Part shown: positions 1 to 6,414 of the stretch, piece after piece
Numbering within the stretch: position 1 is the stretch's first letter
How the letters are laid out: each line of letters starts with the position of its first letter
From: Bacillota bacterium
GTDB lineage: Bacteria; Bacillota; Clostridia; Acetivibrionales; DSM-1351
Assembly (NCBI GenBank): GCA_023426005.1
Contig: JAFABO010000129.1
Location: forward strand, 1-11,888
Direction: 5' to 3'
Length of the DNA: 11,888 nucleotides
The notes under the pieces: generated by a model
Databases searched by the model: none
What the model saw: only the letters and a program-made list of their open reading frames with translations
Told to the model about the DNA's origin: nothing
Position numbers and translations under genes: made by a program

Positions 1-115
1 GTAATATTTATTATTAAGTATGCTCATAATTATGGAATATTATGTCATAGTAATTATATATGTTTTATTAAATCATATATAATTATATGTGTCAACTCCT
101 TTTAAACTGATTACA

Positions 116-144
116 TTGACAAACTGGTTCATCCCAAATATACT
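116..144 (+). promoter_or_regulatory. Sigma-A-type promoter P1 (distal, metN operon)
   Basis: TTGACA at 116-121 and TATACT at 139-144 are separated by exactly 17 bases. This matches the housekeeping consensus at all six -35 positions and five of six -10 positions. The predicted start of transcription is near 151. The -10 lies within the hairpin/operator at 133-154, so a bound protein there could block it. It points toward metN, about 230 bases downstream. Prediction from sequence only. Confidence 0.6.
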
Positions 145-154
145 TTTATTTGGG
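133..154. promoter_or_regulatory. Inverted repeat over the P1 -10 element (possible operator)
   Basis: CCCAAATA (133-140) and TATTTGGG (147-154) form a perfect 8-bp inverted repeat with a 6-base centre. It covers the -10 hexamer of P1 and the predicted start of transcription, so it would mostly not be in the P1 transcript. That favours a protein-binding site over an RNA terminator, and no T-tract follows it. Confidence 0.4.
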
Positions 155-171
155 GAATTTACATATATCCT

Positions 172-272
172 AGTATTCATATATGATTTGTGGAAAATGT
201 GTTGACAAATATTTGTTGGTAATCTATACTAAAGAAAGCCGACAGAAAACATATATGAATTATATGAATACT
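172..272. repeat. 12-bp inverted repeat plus tandem 9-mer flanking P2
   Basis: AGTATTCATATA (172-183) is the exact reverse complement of TATATGAATACT (261-272). Part of the right arm is doubled: TATATGAAT occurs at 252-260 and again directly at 261-269. The three 9-mers surround promoter P2. In a P1 transcript the two arms could pair; in a P2 transcript the left arm is absent. It may be a regulator-binding cluster, but the A/T-rich context raises the chance of coincidence. Confidence 0.4.
202..230 (+). promoter_or_regulatory. Sigma-A-type promoter P2 (proximal, metN operon)
   Basis: TTGACA at 202-207 and TATACT at 225-230 are again 17 bases apart, the same hexamers and spacing as P1. Transcription would begin near 237 and give a leader of about 144 bases before the metN start. 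The promoter lies between an inverted copy of TATATGAAT (175-183) and two direct copies (252-269). This is the better candidate for the main promoter because it is closer to the gene. Confidence 0.65.
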
Positions 273-380
273 TTGAGCTTGTGGTAATTTATAATATGTT
301 TGCTTATCCTGCTACTTCAAAACCAGTCATCTATCGTTTTATATGGCGGTTTTGGTGTGCTTATGAGTACTGGAGGTTGT

Positions 381-1400
381 ATGCATACAAAAAACAATAT
401 CATAGAAATCAAATCGCTGACAAAGATATTCTATACAAAGGAAAGAGAAGTAAAAGCCCTGGAGAATATCGACCTTTCCATAGGGGAAGGTGCGGTTTAT
501 GGAATCATTGGAATGAGCGGGGCCGGCAAAAGTACCCTTGTACGGTGCATAAATTACATTGAACGGCCCACAAGCGGAACAATAGTAGTGGACGGGAAAG
601 ACCTGTCCCAGTTAAATGAAAGGGAGTTAAGAGAAGTCAGGCGCTCTATGGGAATGATCTTTCAGCAGTTTAATCTGCTCATGCAGAGAACGGCTGAGGA
701 AAACATTACTTTTCCGCTTGAAGTTTCAGGTATGAAAAAGGATGAAGCGAGGATGAGGGCAAAAGAGCTTCTGGAAATAGTTGGGTTATCCGACAAAGCG
801 GCTGCATATCCCTCCCAGCTTTCAGGCGGACAGAAGCAGAGAATAGCAATAGCCAGGGCATTAGCTACAAATCCCAAGGTGTTGCTGTGTGATGAGGCCA
901 CTTCGGCACTGGATCCTTCAACCACCAAATCGATTCTTGAACTTTTGAGGGATATAAATAAAAGGTTGGGAATCACAATAGTGATAATAACTCATGAGAT
1001 GAGTGTTATAGAGCAGATCTGTACACATGTGGCCATAATCGACGAAAGTGGTATTGCTGAAACAGGAGCGGTTTCGGAAGTGTTTTCACATCCAAAGACT
1101 GCCGCTGCTCAAAGACTTGTATTTCCGGACGGAAAAAGGATTAGCCAGCTTATAGGAAGGCGCTGCTGCAGAATTGTATTTGAAGGCAGTTCCTCCTTTG
1201 ACCCGGTTATATCAAGGATGATCCTTGAATGTAAGGCCCAGGTGAATATATTGTTTGCCGATATGAAGGATATTGACGGGAAGGCATTCGGACAGCTGGT
1301 ATTACAGCTGCCCCAGGAGGACGAAGTATCCGACAGGATAATCCGTTACCTGCAGTCCCAGGATTTATCAGTTGAGGAGGTAAACGGATATGTGGGATAG
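381..1400 (+). CDS. metN: Methionine ABC importer ATP-binding protein MetN
   Basis: ATPase that powers D/L-methionine import with MetI and MetQ at the inner face of the membrane. I chose the ATG at 381 (339 aa, near the usual ~343) because GGAGG lies at 372-376 and family similarity begins just after it; upstream in-frame ATGs at 300 and 363 lack good sites. Visible motifs are Walker A GMSGAGKST (residues 44-52), Q-loop Gln95/96, signature LSGGQ (147-151), Walker B VLLCDE (167-172) and switch His205. Residues from about 264 to the end fit the C-terminal NIL (ACT-like) domain, which in E. coli MetN binds methionine and shuts transport down. That domain and the metI/metQ neighbours distinguish it from other amino acid ATPases. 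It overlaps metI by 11 bases, so translation is probably coupled. Confidence 0.95.
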   Translation: MHTKNNIIEIKSLTKIFYTKEREVKALENIDLSIGEGAVYGIIGMSGAGKSTLVRCINYIERPTSGTIVVDGKDLSQLNERELREVRRSMGMIFQQFNLLMQRTAEENITFPLEVSGMKKDEARMRAKELLEIVGLSDKAAAYPSQLSGGQKQRIAIARALATNPKVLLCDEATSALDPSTTKSILELLRDINKRLGITIVIITHEMSVIEQICTHVAIIDESGIAETGAVSEVFSHPKTAAAQRLVFPDGKRISQLIGRRCCRIVFEGSSSFDPVISRMILECKAQVNILFADMKDIDGKAFGQLVLQLPQEDEVSDRIIRYLQSQDLSVEEVNGYVG

Positions 1401-2049
1401 TTCAACGGTCACAATGATTTTAATGGGTCTTCTGGAAACACTATATATGACCCTATTTTCCACTTTGCTTGCTTATGTGCTCGGGCTTCCTCTGGGAGTA
1501 TTGCTGGTGACCAGTGAGAAAGACGGAATATTGCCGCTGCCGAAACTGAATAAAGTCCTGAATTTTATGGTAAATATTTTACGTTCGGTGCCTTTTCTTA
1601 TTTTACTTATAGCTGTTATACCTTTTACACGGTTCATCATCGGGACAACGATCGGTTCAACAGCCACTGTGGTTCCGCTTGTAATAGCGGCAGCGCCGTT
1701 TATAGCCAGATTGGTTGAGTCCTCCATAAAGGAAGTTGACAAGGGAGTTATAGAAGCGGCCGTTTCAATGGGCTGCAGTCCTTTTCAGATAATATACAAG
1801 GTGATGATACCTGAAGCAGTGCCCTCCCTGATAGTAGGGGCAGCCATAGCCACAACCACAATACTGGGTTACAGTGCCATGGCAGGTATAGTCGGAGGAG
1901 GCGGTCTGGGTGATATATCCATCCGGTTCGGTTACTACAGATATCAGAAGGATATTATGATAGTCACTGTCGCACTGCTTGTAGTTGTTGTACAGGTGGC
2001 GCAGGAAGTTGGGATGCTGATTGCCAGGAAGCGCGACAAGCGGAAGTGA
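1390..2049 (+). CDS. metI: Methionine ABC importer permease MetI
   Basis: Integral-membrane channel subunit of the methionine importer; a homodimer would pair with two MetN. It is 219 aa, close to the family's ~217. Hydrophobic stretches fit five membrane helices (about 10-38, 58-82, 88-108, 145-170, 188-211). The cytoplasmic coupling loop EAAVSMGCSPFQ...IPEA spans residues 122-143 and has the conserved EAA...G pattern that docks on the ATPase. The ATG at 1390 lies inside the end of metN and is preceded by GAGGAGG (1374-1380) at 9 bases, a strong site that supports translational coupling. The YSAMAGIVGGGGLGD segment after the EAA loop is characteristic of MetI. All functional elements look intact. 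Confidence 0.95.
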   Translation: MWDSSTVTMILMGLLETLYMTLFSTLLAYVLGLPLGVLLVTSEKDGILPLPKLNKVLNFMVNILRSVPFLILLIAVIPFTRFIIGTTIGSTATVVPLVIAAAPFIARLVESSIKEVDKGVIEAAVSMGCSPFQIIYKVMIPEAVPSLIVGAAIATTTILGYSAMAGIVGGGGLGDISIRFGYYRYQKDIMIVTVALLVVVVQVAQEVGMLIARKRDKRK

Positions 2050-2117
2050 TAGACAAAGCAATAAACAAAATTGCATTGGCATAAAAAATAAAATATAAAA
2101 ATTAGGGGGACAACAAA

Positions 2118-2927
2118 ATGAAGAGAAAATTATTGGCTCTGGTTTTAACATTAAGTTTTATAGCAGCCGGAGTTTTATCAGGCTGCGGTTCACAAACCAA
2201 AAAGCTGGTAGTGGGAGCGTCAGTTGCTCCGCATGCAGAAATCCTTAAGCAGGTGGTGGATGTACTGAAGGAAAAGGGGATAGAGCTTGAAATCAAGGAA
2301 TTTACAGACTATGTTCAGCCAAATCTGGCTTTGCAGGATAAGAGTCTTGATGCAAACTACTTCCAGCACCTGCCATATCTTGAGGACTTTAACTCAAAGA
2401 ACAAGACAGATCTGGTATCGGCAGGCAATATCCACTACGAACCCTTCGGTTTGTATCCGGGAAAAATTAAATCTCTTGATGCCATACCAGACGGAGCAAC
2501 AATTGCCGTGCCTAATGATACCACAAATGAAGCAAGAGCGCTTCTGCTGCTGGAAACAGCAGGTTTAATCAAGGTAAAACCGGATGCGGGCCTCAATGCC
2601 ACTGTAAAGGATATAACAGAAAACCCCAAGAACATCCAGATAAAGGAACTTGAAGCTGCTCAGATCTCAAGAGCATTGCCTGATGTAGATCTGGCGGTCA
2701 TAAACGGAAACTATGCCATAGAAGCCGGCTTCAGTGTGGCAACGGATGCTCTGGCAAAGGAAAATGCCGATTCCGTTGCGGCCAAGACTTTTGCCAATAT
2801 AATAGCCGTGCGCAAGGGCGACGAGAACAGAGAAGACATCAAGGCTTTGATAGAAGCTCTGCACAGTGACAAGGTACAGAAGTTTATTGAAGAAAAATAC
2901 AAGGGTTCAGTTGTTGCAATATTTTAA
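2118..2927 (+). CDS. metQ: Methionine-binding lipoprotein MetQ (NLPA family)
   Basis: Extracellular substrate-binding lipoprotein that captures methionine and delivers it to MetNI. The 269-aa length matches the NlpA/MetQ family. A signal peptide (MKRK plus a hydrophobic run) ends in lipobox LSGC with the acylated Cys at residue 23. Family blocks are visible in order: VGASVAPHAEIL near 31-42, then the DYVQPNLALQDKSLDANYFQH stretch, an IPNDTTNEARAL-like segment (here AVPNDTTNEARAL), and the late INGNYA block, whose Asn is a conserved ligand contact in characterised MetQ proteins. An AGGGGG site precedes the ATG by about 8 bases. It follows metI after 68 bases that hold only a weak 5-bp hairpin (2058-2074), so it should be cotranscribed with metNI. 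A terminator follows it. Confidence 0.93.
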   Translation: MKRKLLALVLTLSFIAAGVLSGCGSQTKKLVVGASVAPHAEILKQVVDVLKEKGIELEIKEFTDYVQPNLALQDKSLDANYFQHLPYLEDFNSKNKTDLVSAGNIHYEPFGLYPGKIKSLDAIPDGATIAVPNDTTNEARALLLLETAGLIKVKPDAGLNATVKDITENPKNIQIKELEAAQISRALPDVDLAVINGNYAIEAGFSVATDALAKENADSVAAKTFANIIAVRKGDENREDIKALIEALHSDKVQKFIEEKYKGSVVAIF

Positions 2928-2945
2928 CTGACCCGATAATATCTG

Positions 2946-2992
2946 AAAAGAGCTTGCTAATTGTTTTAAAGGTTAGCCTTGCTCTTTTTTGT
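2946..2992 (+). terminator. Rho-independent terminator of metNIQ
   Basis: AAAAGAGC (2946-2953) pairs with GCTCTTTT (2981-2988), and after a small internal loop GCTAA (2956-2960) pairs with TTAGC (2973-2977), leaving a 12-base loop. The descending arm runs into a T-rich tail ending near 2992. It lies 19 bases after the metQ stop codon, exactly where the operon should end. Confidence 0.85.
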
Positions 2993-3141
2993 TTTGCTGA
3001 AACTCAAAGCCAATTTCGGTATTAGTATTGCTAAAGGCCATAAGGGATGTTAATATAGAACTATTATGGGGTTTTATTGCATATAATTAACCGGTGAACT
3101 TATCACAGGCATAATGAATTAAGAAAGGTAGAAAATCGCAT

Positions 3142-3429
3142 TTGAAAAAAATATTTTTGTGGTATCTCTTGTGGTACTTATTTACATCCGGAGTATTTTT
3201 CATATGTATCCGATTGGGAATAAATTTGTCCACCGTGTATTTTATTATTGGATTTTTATTGTTATTAATATGTGCAATATTGGATAGAACTCTAAATAGT
3301 GCTCAAGATACCCGTGCCAATTTTTATCTGGACAAATTCACAAAAAGCTCCAATACAAAAATTACTAACGTACTGTTTATGTTATCCGGTGCATTTCTTT
3401 TACCGGCGATACTAAAGTTTTTGTTTTGA
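3142..3429 (+). CDS. Small three-helix membrane protein, unknown function
   Basis: I do not recognise this 95-aa protein. It starts with TTG at 3142, preceded by AGAAAGG (3122-3128) at a rather long distance, so the start is less certain than for its neighbours. Hydrophobicity suggests three membrane helices, at about residues 5-25, 30-47 and 76-94. A polar stretch (about 48-75, DRTLNSAQDTRANFYLDKF) lies between helices 2 and 3. It stands alone between two terminators, those of metNIQ and of the convergent transporter operon, so it is probably a single-gene unit. A weak promoter (TTGCTA at 3028-3033, TAATAT at 3051-3056, spacing 17) lies upstream. Regular codon use and clean membrane topology make it a credible gene, but no role can be assigned. 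Confidence 0.65.
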   Translation: MKKIFLWYLLWYLFTSGVFFICIRLGINLSTVYFIIGFLLLLICAILDRTLNSAQDTRANFYLDKFTKSSNTKITNVLFMLSGAFLLPAILKFLF

Positions 3430-3513
3430 AGTATTCTCTTCGGCAGCAGTTATTTCCAACCCCTGACAGGAGGACTGTTCAGTTGCCGTATTTCTCCATG
3501 TACCAGAATACTT
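3429..3513. repeat. Inverted repeat closing an 85-bp intergenic segment
   Basis: AAGTATTCT (3429-3437) is the exact reverse complement of AGAATACTT (3505-3513). The enclosed sequence has a smaller imperfect stem around CTGACAG and CTGTTCAG (about 3464-3482). No T-tract follows, so it is not a standard terminator. The left arm overlaps the last base of the preceding gene's stop codon. It might be a folded 3' UTR or a decayed repeat; significance is uncertain. Confidence 0.3.
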
Positions 3514-3556
3514 ATTGGAAACATTAAGATTAGTATAAAGATAAAAATGATTAAAG

Positions 3557-3598
3557 AAGGACTTTATCCCGGTTAAAAAGACTGCGGGTAAAGTCCTT
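3557..3598 (-). terminator. Strong terminator hairpin of the SsuABC-like operon (possibly bidirectional)
   Basis: AAGGACTTTA (3557-3566) pairs perfectly with TAAAGTCCTT (3589-3598). After a single bulged T, CCCG (3568-3571) pairs with CGGG (3585-3588), giving about 14 base pairs and a 13-base loop. It lies 23 bases beyond the stop of the minus-strand binding-protein gene. On the minus strand the hairpin is followed by a broken T-rich stretch, and on the plus strand by a weaker one, so it may stop transcription from both sides. Confidence 0.75.
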
Positions 3599-3621
3599 TC
3601 TATTTATCAGAATTATGCTGT

Positions 3622-4611
3622 TCACTTCATTGCTTTCTCAGCGAAAGAATTGTCAACTACTTTGTCATAAGGTGCCTTTTGCTTTAACTGTCCCGCTTTA
3701 TCCATTACCGTCTGCAGCAGTTCAAAAGAGGATTCCTTCATAACAGGGTCTTTGGACCAGGCGTCAATATCCTTGTATCTCTTTGCAACTGTCTCCAATA
3801 TGGAAAGATCGGTATCCGGGAACGAAGATTTTATGGTCTCGGCTATTTCCTTCGGAGAATGGGTATCAGCCCATTGCTGGCCTTTGTATATGGCTTCGGT
3901 AAACTTCTGGACGGTGTCATTGTTTTCTTCTATGTAGCTTTTCTTTGCAAAGTATGCAGTATAGGGGATTTCACCGCTTTCCTGGCCCACTGAAGCCAGA
4001 ATATAGCCCCTTCCTTCTTTTTCAAGCATGGAGGCTGTGGGCTCAAAAAGTGTTACAAAGTCACCCTTGCCGCCTGTGAAGGCTCCGGCCATCAATGCAA
4101 ACTGTATGCTGGTATCAACCTCCACATCCTTTCCCGGCACAAGCAGGTTTTTGTTGAGGACATATTCAACCGTCATTTCGGGCACACCGCCCTTGCGGCC
4201 TCCGATTATGTTCTTGCCCTTCAGATTGCTCCATTTAAAACCTGCATCGGGATTTCTTCCTACAAGGAAGGAACCGTCCCTTTTGGTCAATTGTGCAAAG
4301 ACCACAGAGTAATCTTCCTTGCCTTCATTATAGACGTATATGCTTGCTTCGGGGCCTGCCAGGCCGATTTGGCACTGGCCCGACAAAATTGCAGTCATGA
4401 CTTTGTCGGCTCCCTGACCGTTCTGTAATTCCACATCAAGACCTGCGTCATTGAAAAAACCTTTGTTGATTGCAATGTATTGGGGTGCATAAAATACTGA
4501 ATGAGTCACCTCGCTTAATACTATCTTTGTCTTCTGCTTATCGGTTCCGCACGCACATAATATAAATGCTGTGCATAGGAGAACTGCCGTAACAAGGCAT
4601 AACTTTCTCAA
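3622..4611 (-). CDS. NMT1/SsuA/ThiY-family substrate-binding lipoprotein
   Basis: Substrate-binding lipoprotein of an ABC importer in the nitrate/sulfonate/HMP-type family. I place the start at the TTG at 4611 (329 aa), because GGAGG at 4621-4617 sits 5 bases before it; the longer frame from 4623 starts inside that site. A signal peptide ends in a lipobox-like LCAC with Cys21 as the lipidated residue. Family features include the early YAPQYIAINKGFF segment after the first strand, the GADKVMTAILSGQCQIGLAGPE block forming the ligand cleft, and GRKGGVPEM in the second lobe. The ligand cannot be named: relatives bind aliphatic sulfonates, nitrate, taurine or pyrimidine precursors. It is the last gene of its operon, 61 bases after the permease, with a hairpin in the gap. 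Confidence 0.88.
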   Translation of the reverse strand: MRKLCLVTAVLLCTAFILCACGTDKQKTKIVLSEVTHSVFYAPQYIAINKGFFNDAGLDVELQNGQGADKVMTAILSGQCQIGLAGPEASIYVYNEGKEDYSVVFAQLTKRDGSFLVGRNPDAGFKWSNLKGKNIIGGRKGGVPEMTVEYVLNKNLLVPGKDVEVDTSIQFALMAGAFTGGKGDFVTLFEPTASMLEKEGRGYILASVGQESGEIPYTAYFAKKSYIEENNDTVQKFTEAIYKGQQWADTHSPKEIAETIKSSFPDTDLSILETVAKRYKDIDAWSKDPVMKESSFELLQTVMDKAGQLKQKAPYDKVVDNSFAEKAMK

Positions 4612-4626
4612 ACTGACCTCCAATCT

Positions 4627-4645
4627 GCATGCCTTTGCGGCATGC
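4627..4645 (-). other. Intergenic mRNA hairpin before the binding-protein gene
   Basis: GCATGCC (4627-4633) and GGCATGC (4639-4645) form a perfect 7-bp stem with a 5-base loop. On the minus-strand transcript it falls between the permease stop and the binding-protein ribosome site, ending 5 bases before GGAGG. No T-run follows, so it is unlikely to terminate. A role in mRNA stability or in raising binding-protein expression relative to the permease is a reasonable inference. Confidence 0.5.
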
Positions 4646-4672
4646 TTCCACCAAGTGACATTACTGCTTATT

Positions 4673-5494
4673 TTATATATGGCTCTTTACAAAAAGCTGC
4701 TGAAGGAGAACTACAGCTTTGTACATTATTCCTGCCGCAATACAGAGTATTATTACACTTGCCATGACCAGATCCAGCTGGAAAACCTGCCCGCCATAAA
4801 CTATAAGGTAGCCCAGACCCGATTTTGACACCAGGAATTCACCCACAATAACGCCCACCCATGAGAGCCCCACATTGATCTTGAGTGAACTGATTATGAC
4901 GGGCAGGTTTGCCGGTAAGACAACTTTTGTAAAGATTTGAAGCCTTCCGGCACCAAAAGTTTTGACAAGCTTTATCTGCTCTTCATCAGTTGCCAGAAAG
5001 CCGTTAAGCACCTCAAGGATGGATACTATCAAAGAAATTGCCAGAGCTATTACAATAATTGATGTGGTTCCTGCACCAAACCAGACAATAAATATGGGGC
5101 CCAGTGCTATTTTAGGCAGACTGTTCAAAATGACCAGATAGGGTTCCAGAACCTTTGACAGAAACTCGGACCACCACAGGACAATGGCTATGACTGTCCC
5201 CAGCAGGGTGCCTGAAATAAAGCCAACAATTGTTTCAAAACAGGTAACGCCTATATGCTGGAAAAGCTGTCCTTCATTGTACAATCGTGCAATTGTATTA
5301 ACAATCCTGGATGGCTGGCTCATTATAAAGGGATCGATTATTTTCAGACGGGCGCAAATTTCCCACTGGGCTATAAAAACAATCAGGAGCATTATTTGTG
5401 TAAGGCTGATTAAAGCTTTTTTTCTTTTGCGGGCTTTTAAGTATTGGATTCTCTCCTTTGAAGGATTAATCTCCATATGTTTAGACATGTACAT
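4673..5494 (-). CDS. SsuC/TauC/ThiX-type ABC importer permease
   Basis: Membrane channel of the same importer, 273 aa. A basic N-terminus (KARKRKK around 20-26) precedes the first helix (about 29-48). Further hydrophobic segments near 85-107, 117-140, 143-166, 197-222 and 240-264 fit the six-helix BPD_transp_1 fold. The segment NSLPKIALGPIFIVWFG (124-140) is typical of the SsuC/TauC branch. The ATPase-docking loop lies around 171-198 (EEQIKLVKTFGAG...VVLPANLP). The start overlaps the ATPase gene by 14 bases. Two ATGs are possible, at 5494 and 5488, served by the same AAGGAG at spacings of about 4 and 10 bases, so the true start may be two codons later. The overlap indicates translational coupling with the ATPase. 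Confidence 0.9.
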   Translation of the reverse strand: MYMSKHMEINPSKERIQYLKARKRKKALISLTQIMLLIVFIAQWEICARLKIIDPFIMSQPSRIVNTIARLYNEGQLFQHIGVTCFETIVGFISGTLLGTVIAIVLWWSEFLSKVLEPYLVILNSLPKIALGPIFIVWFGAGTTSIIVIALAISLIVSILEVLNGFLATDEEQIKLVKTFGAGRLQIFTKVVLPANLPVIISSLKINVGLSWVGVIVGEFLVSKSGLGYLIVYGGQVFQLDLVMASVIILCIAAGIMYKAVVLLQQLFVKSHI

Positions 5495-6248
5495 CCAGCT
5501 CCTTCCATATGGTATTGAAATAATGCCTGAATTCGGGAGCTTCCCTGCTGCAAAAAGGGGTTCTTTTTACACAGGTCAGTTTTATATGGTGTATGCTTTT
5601 TACAGTTGCCGGCCTGCCGGACAAAACAATTACCCGGTCGGCCATGCTGATACTTTCGGCAATGTCATGGGTAACGAGAATGGCGGTTTTGTTTTCCTTT
5701 TTGATGATTGAATAAATATCGTCTGCAACTGCAAGTCTGGTTTGATAATCCAGAGCCGAAAAAGCTTCGTCCAGAAGAAGGATTTCAGGTTTGAGAGCCA
5801 GAGTTCTTATAAGAGCCGCCCTTTGCCTCATACCTCCCGAGAGCTGTGAGGGATACTTGTTTCTGAATTCATATAAGCCATAGGTCTTCAACAGATTATT
5901 AACATACTCCATATTGTCAATTGTCTCTATTTTTCGTATCTCAAGGCCCAGCATAACATTCTGAAGAATTGTCCTCCATTCAAAGAGGTAATCCTTCTGC
6001 AGCATGTACCCAACTTTTCCGCAGGTACCTGATGTTTCTTTCCCGTTTATGGCGATGCTGCCGTCCGATGGCTTCAAAAGCCCTGCAATTATGGATAACA
6101 AGGTGGATTTTCCGCATCCGCTTGGCCCCACAATACAAATAAACTCACCTTTTACTATCTGAAAATTGACATTGGTGATGGCAGGTATCTCGCCATTGGG
6201 TGACTGATAGTTCATAACGATATTATTAACTTCAACTATGTAAGACAA
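5481..6248 (-). CDS. SsuB/TauB-type ABC importer ATPase
   Basis: ATP-binding subunit driving the importer made with the two following genes; 255 aa, normal for the nitrate/sulfonate/taurine branch. Motifs are Walker A GPSGCGKST (41-49), Q-loop Gln84 within YMLQKDYLFEW, signature LSGGM (136-140), Walker B ILLLDEAFSALD (156-167) and switch His194. The aromatic Q-loop segment followed by W(R)TILQNV and the C-terminal IWKELDV are characteristic of SsuB/TauB-like proteins. The start is TTG at 6248 with AGGAG about 10 bases upstream; no in-frame ATG lies nearby. It is first in a three-gene operon read from the promoter at 6326-6297. No thiamine (TPP) riboswitch is visible upstream, so nothing in the leader points to HMP transport. 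Confidence 0.9.
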   Translation of the reverse strand: MSYIVEVNNIVMNYQSPNGEIPAITNVNFQIVKGEFICIVGPSGCGKSTLLSIIAGLLKPSDGSIAINGKETSGTCGKVGYMLQKDYLFEWRTILQNVMLGLEIRKIETIDNMEYVNNLLKTYGLYEFRNKYPSQLSGGMRQRAALIRTLALKPEILLLDEAFSALDYQTRLAVADDIYSIIKKENKTAILVTHDIAESISMADRVIVLSGRPATVKSIHHIKLTCVKRTPFCSREAPEFRHYFNTIWKELDVHV

Positions 6249-6296
6249 CGTATAACATCTCCTGCCACGAATTGAACGCTAAATTATTTCTAATAT

Positions 6297-6326
6297 AGTA
6301 TATAGACGGCAGGCGGATTTGGTTAA
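6297..6326 (-). promoter_or_regulatory. Promoter of the SsuABC-like operon
   Basis: On the minus strand TTAACC (6326-6321) and TATACT (6302-6297) are 18 bases apart, matching four of six -35 and five of six -10 consensus positions. Transcription would begin near 6290 and leave a short leader of about 42 bases, too short for a typical riboswitch. GGCAGG (6308-6313) and CCTGCC (6261-6266) form a 6-bp inverted repeat around it, of uncertain value. Confidence 0.5.
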
Positions 6327-6414
6327 AGCTTTTGGATTTGTTTTTGGGATATGAAAGGACTTGATTTTGCTTTGCCTGTGTAATTTTGTATATCAACTGG
6401 TAACTTCCGTACTG

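Larger units (their letters stand above)
1..380. other. A+T-rich intergenic control region upstream of metN
   Basis: I see no gene in this stretch. The first 115 bases are almost pure A/T with no convincing open frame. The rest holds two sigma-A-type promoters (116-144 and 202-230), a hairpin or operator over the first -10 (133-154), and three copies of TATATGAAT (175-183 inverted, 252-260 and 261-269 direct). The likely metN leader runs from about 237 to 380. It contains a weak stem CAAAACC (318-324) with GGTTTTG (348-354) and ends in the GGAGG at 372-376. I looked for an S-box (SAM-I) riboswitch, common before met genes in Firmicutes, and did not see its conserved core. Confidence 0.6.

Noticed and set aside
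300..380. Longer N-terminus for MetN starting at 300 or 363
   Set aside because: The extra residues are unlike the family and lack a good ribosome site; GGAGG at 372-376 fits the ATG at 381, though the spacing is a little short.
281..562. 93-aa open frame overlapping the start of metN
   Set aside because: It lies mostly inside metN in another frame, shows no family features, and the metN frame carries all ABC motifs.
2058..2074. Hairpin between metI and metQ
   Set aside because: Only 5 bp (GCAAT/ATTGC) with an A-rich loop and no T-tail; too weak to claim a function.
4571..4828. Plus-strand frame across the binding-protein/permease gap
   Set aside because: It is antisense to two well-supported genes and has no ribosome site or recognisable features.
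5184..5711. 175-aa plus-strand frame opposite the permease and ATPase genes
   Set aside because: It is the antisense of conserved ABC sequences, including the coupling regions, and the composition fits a shadow frame.
6249..6296. Thiamine (TPP) riboswitch before the SsuABC-like operon
   Set aside because: The leader is only about 40 bases and lacks the conserved TPP core, so it gives no support for HMP transport.
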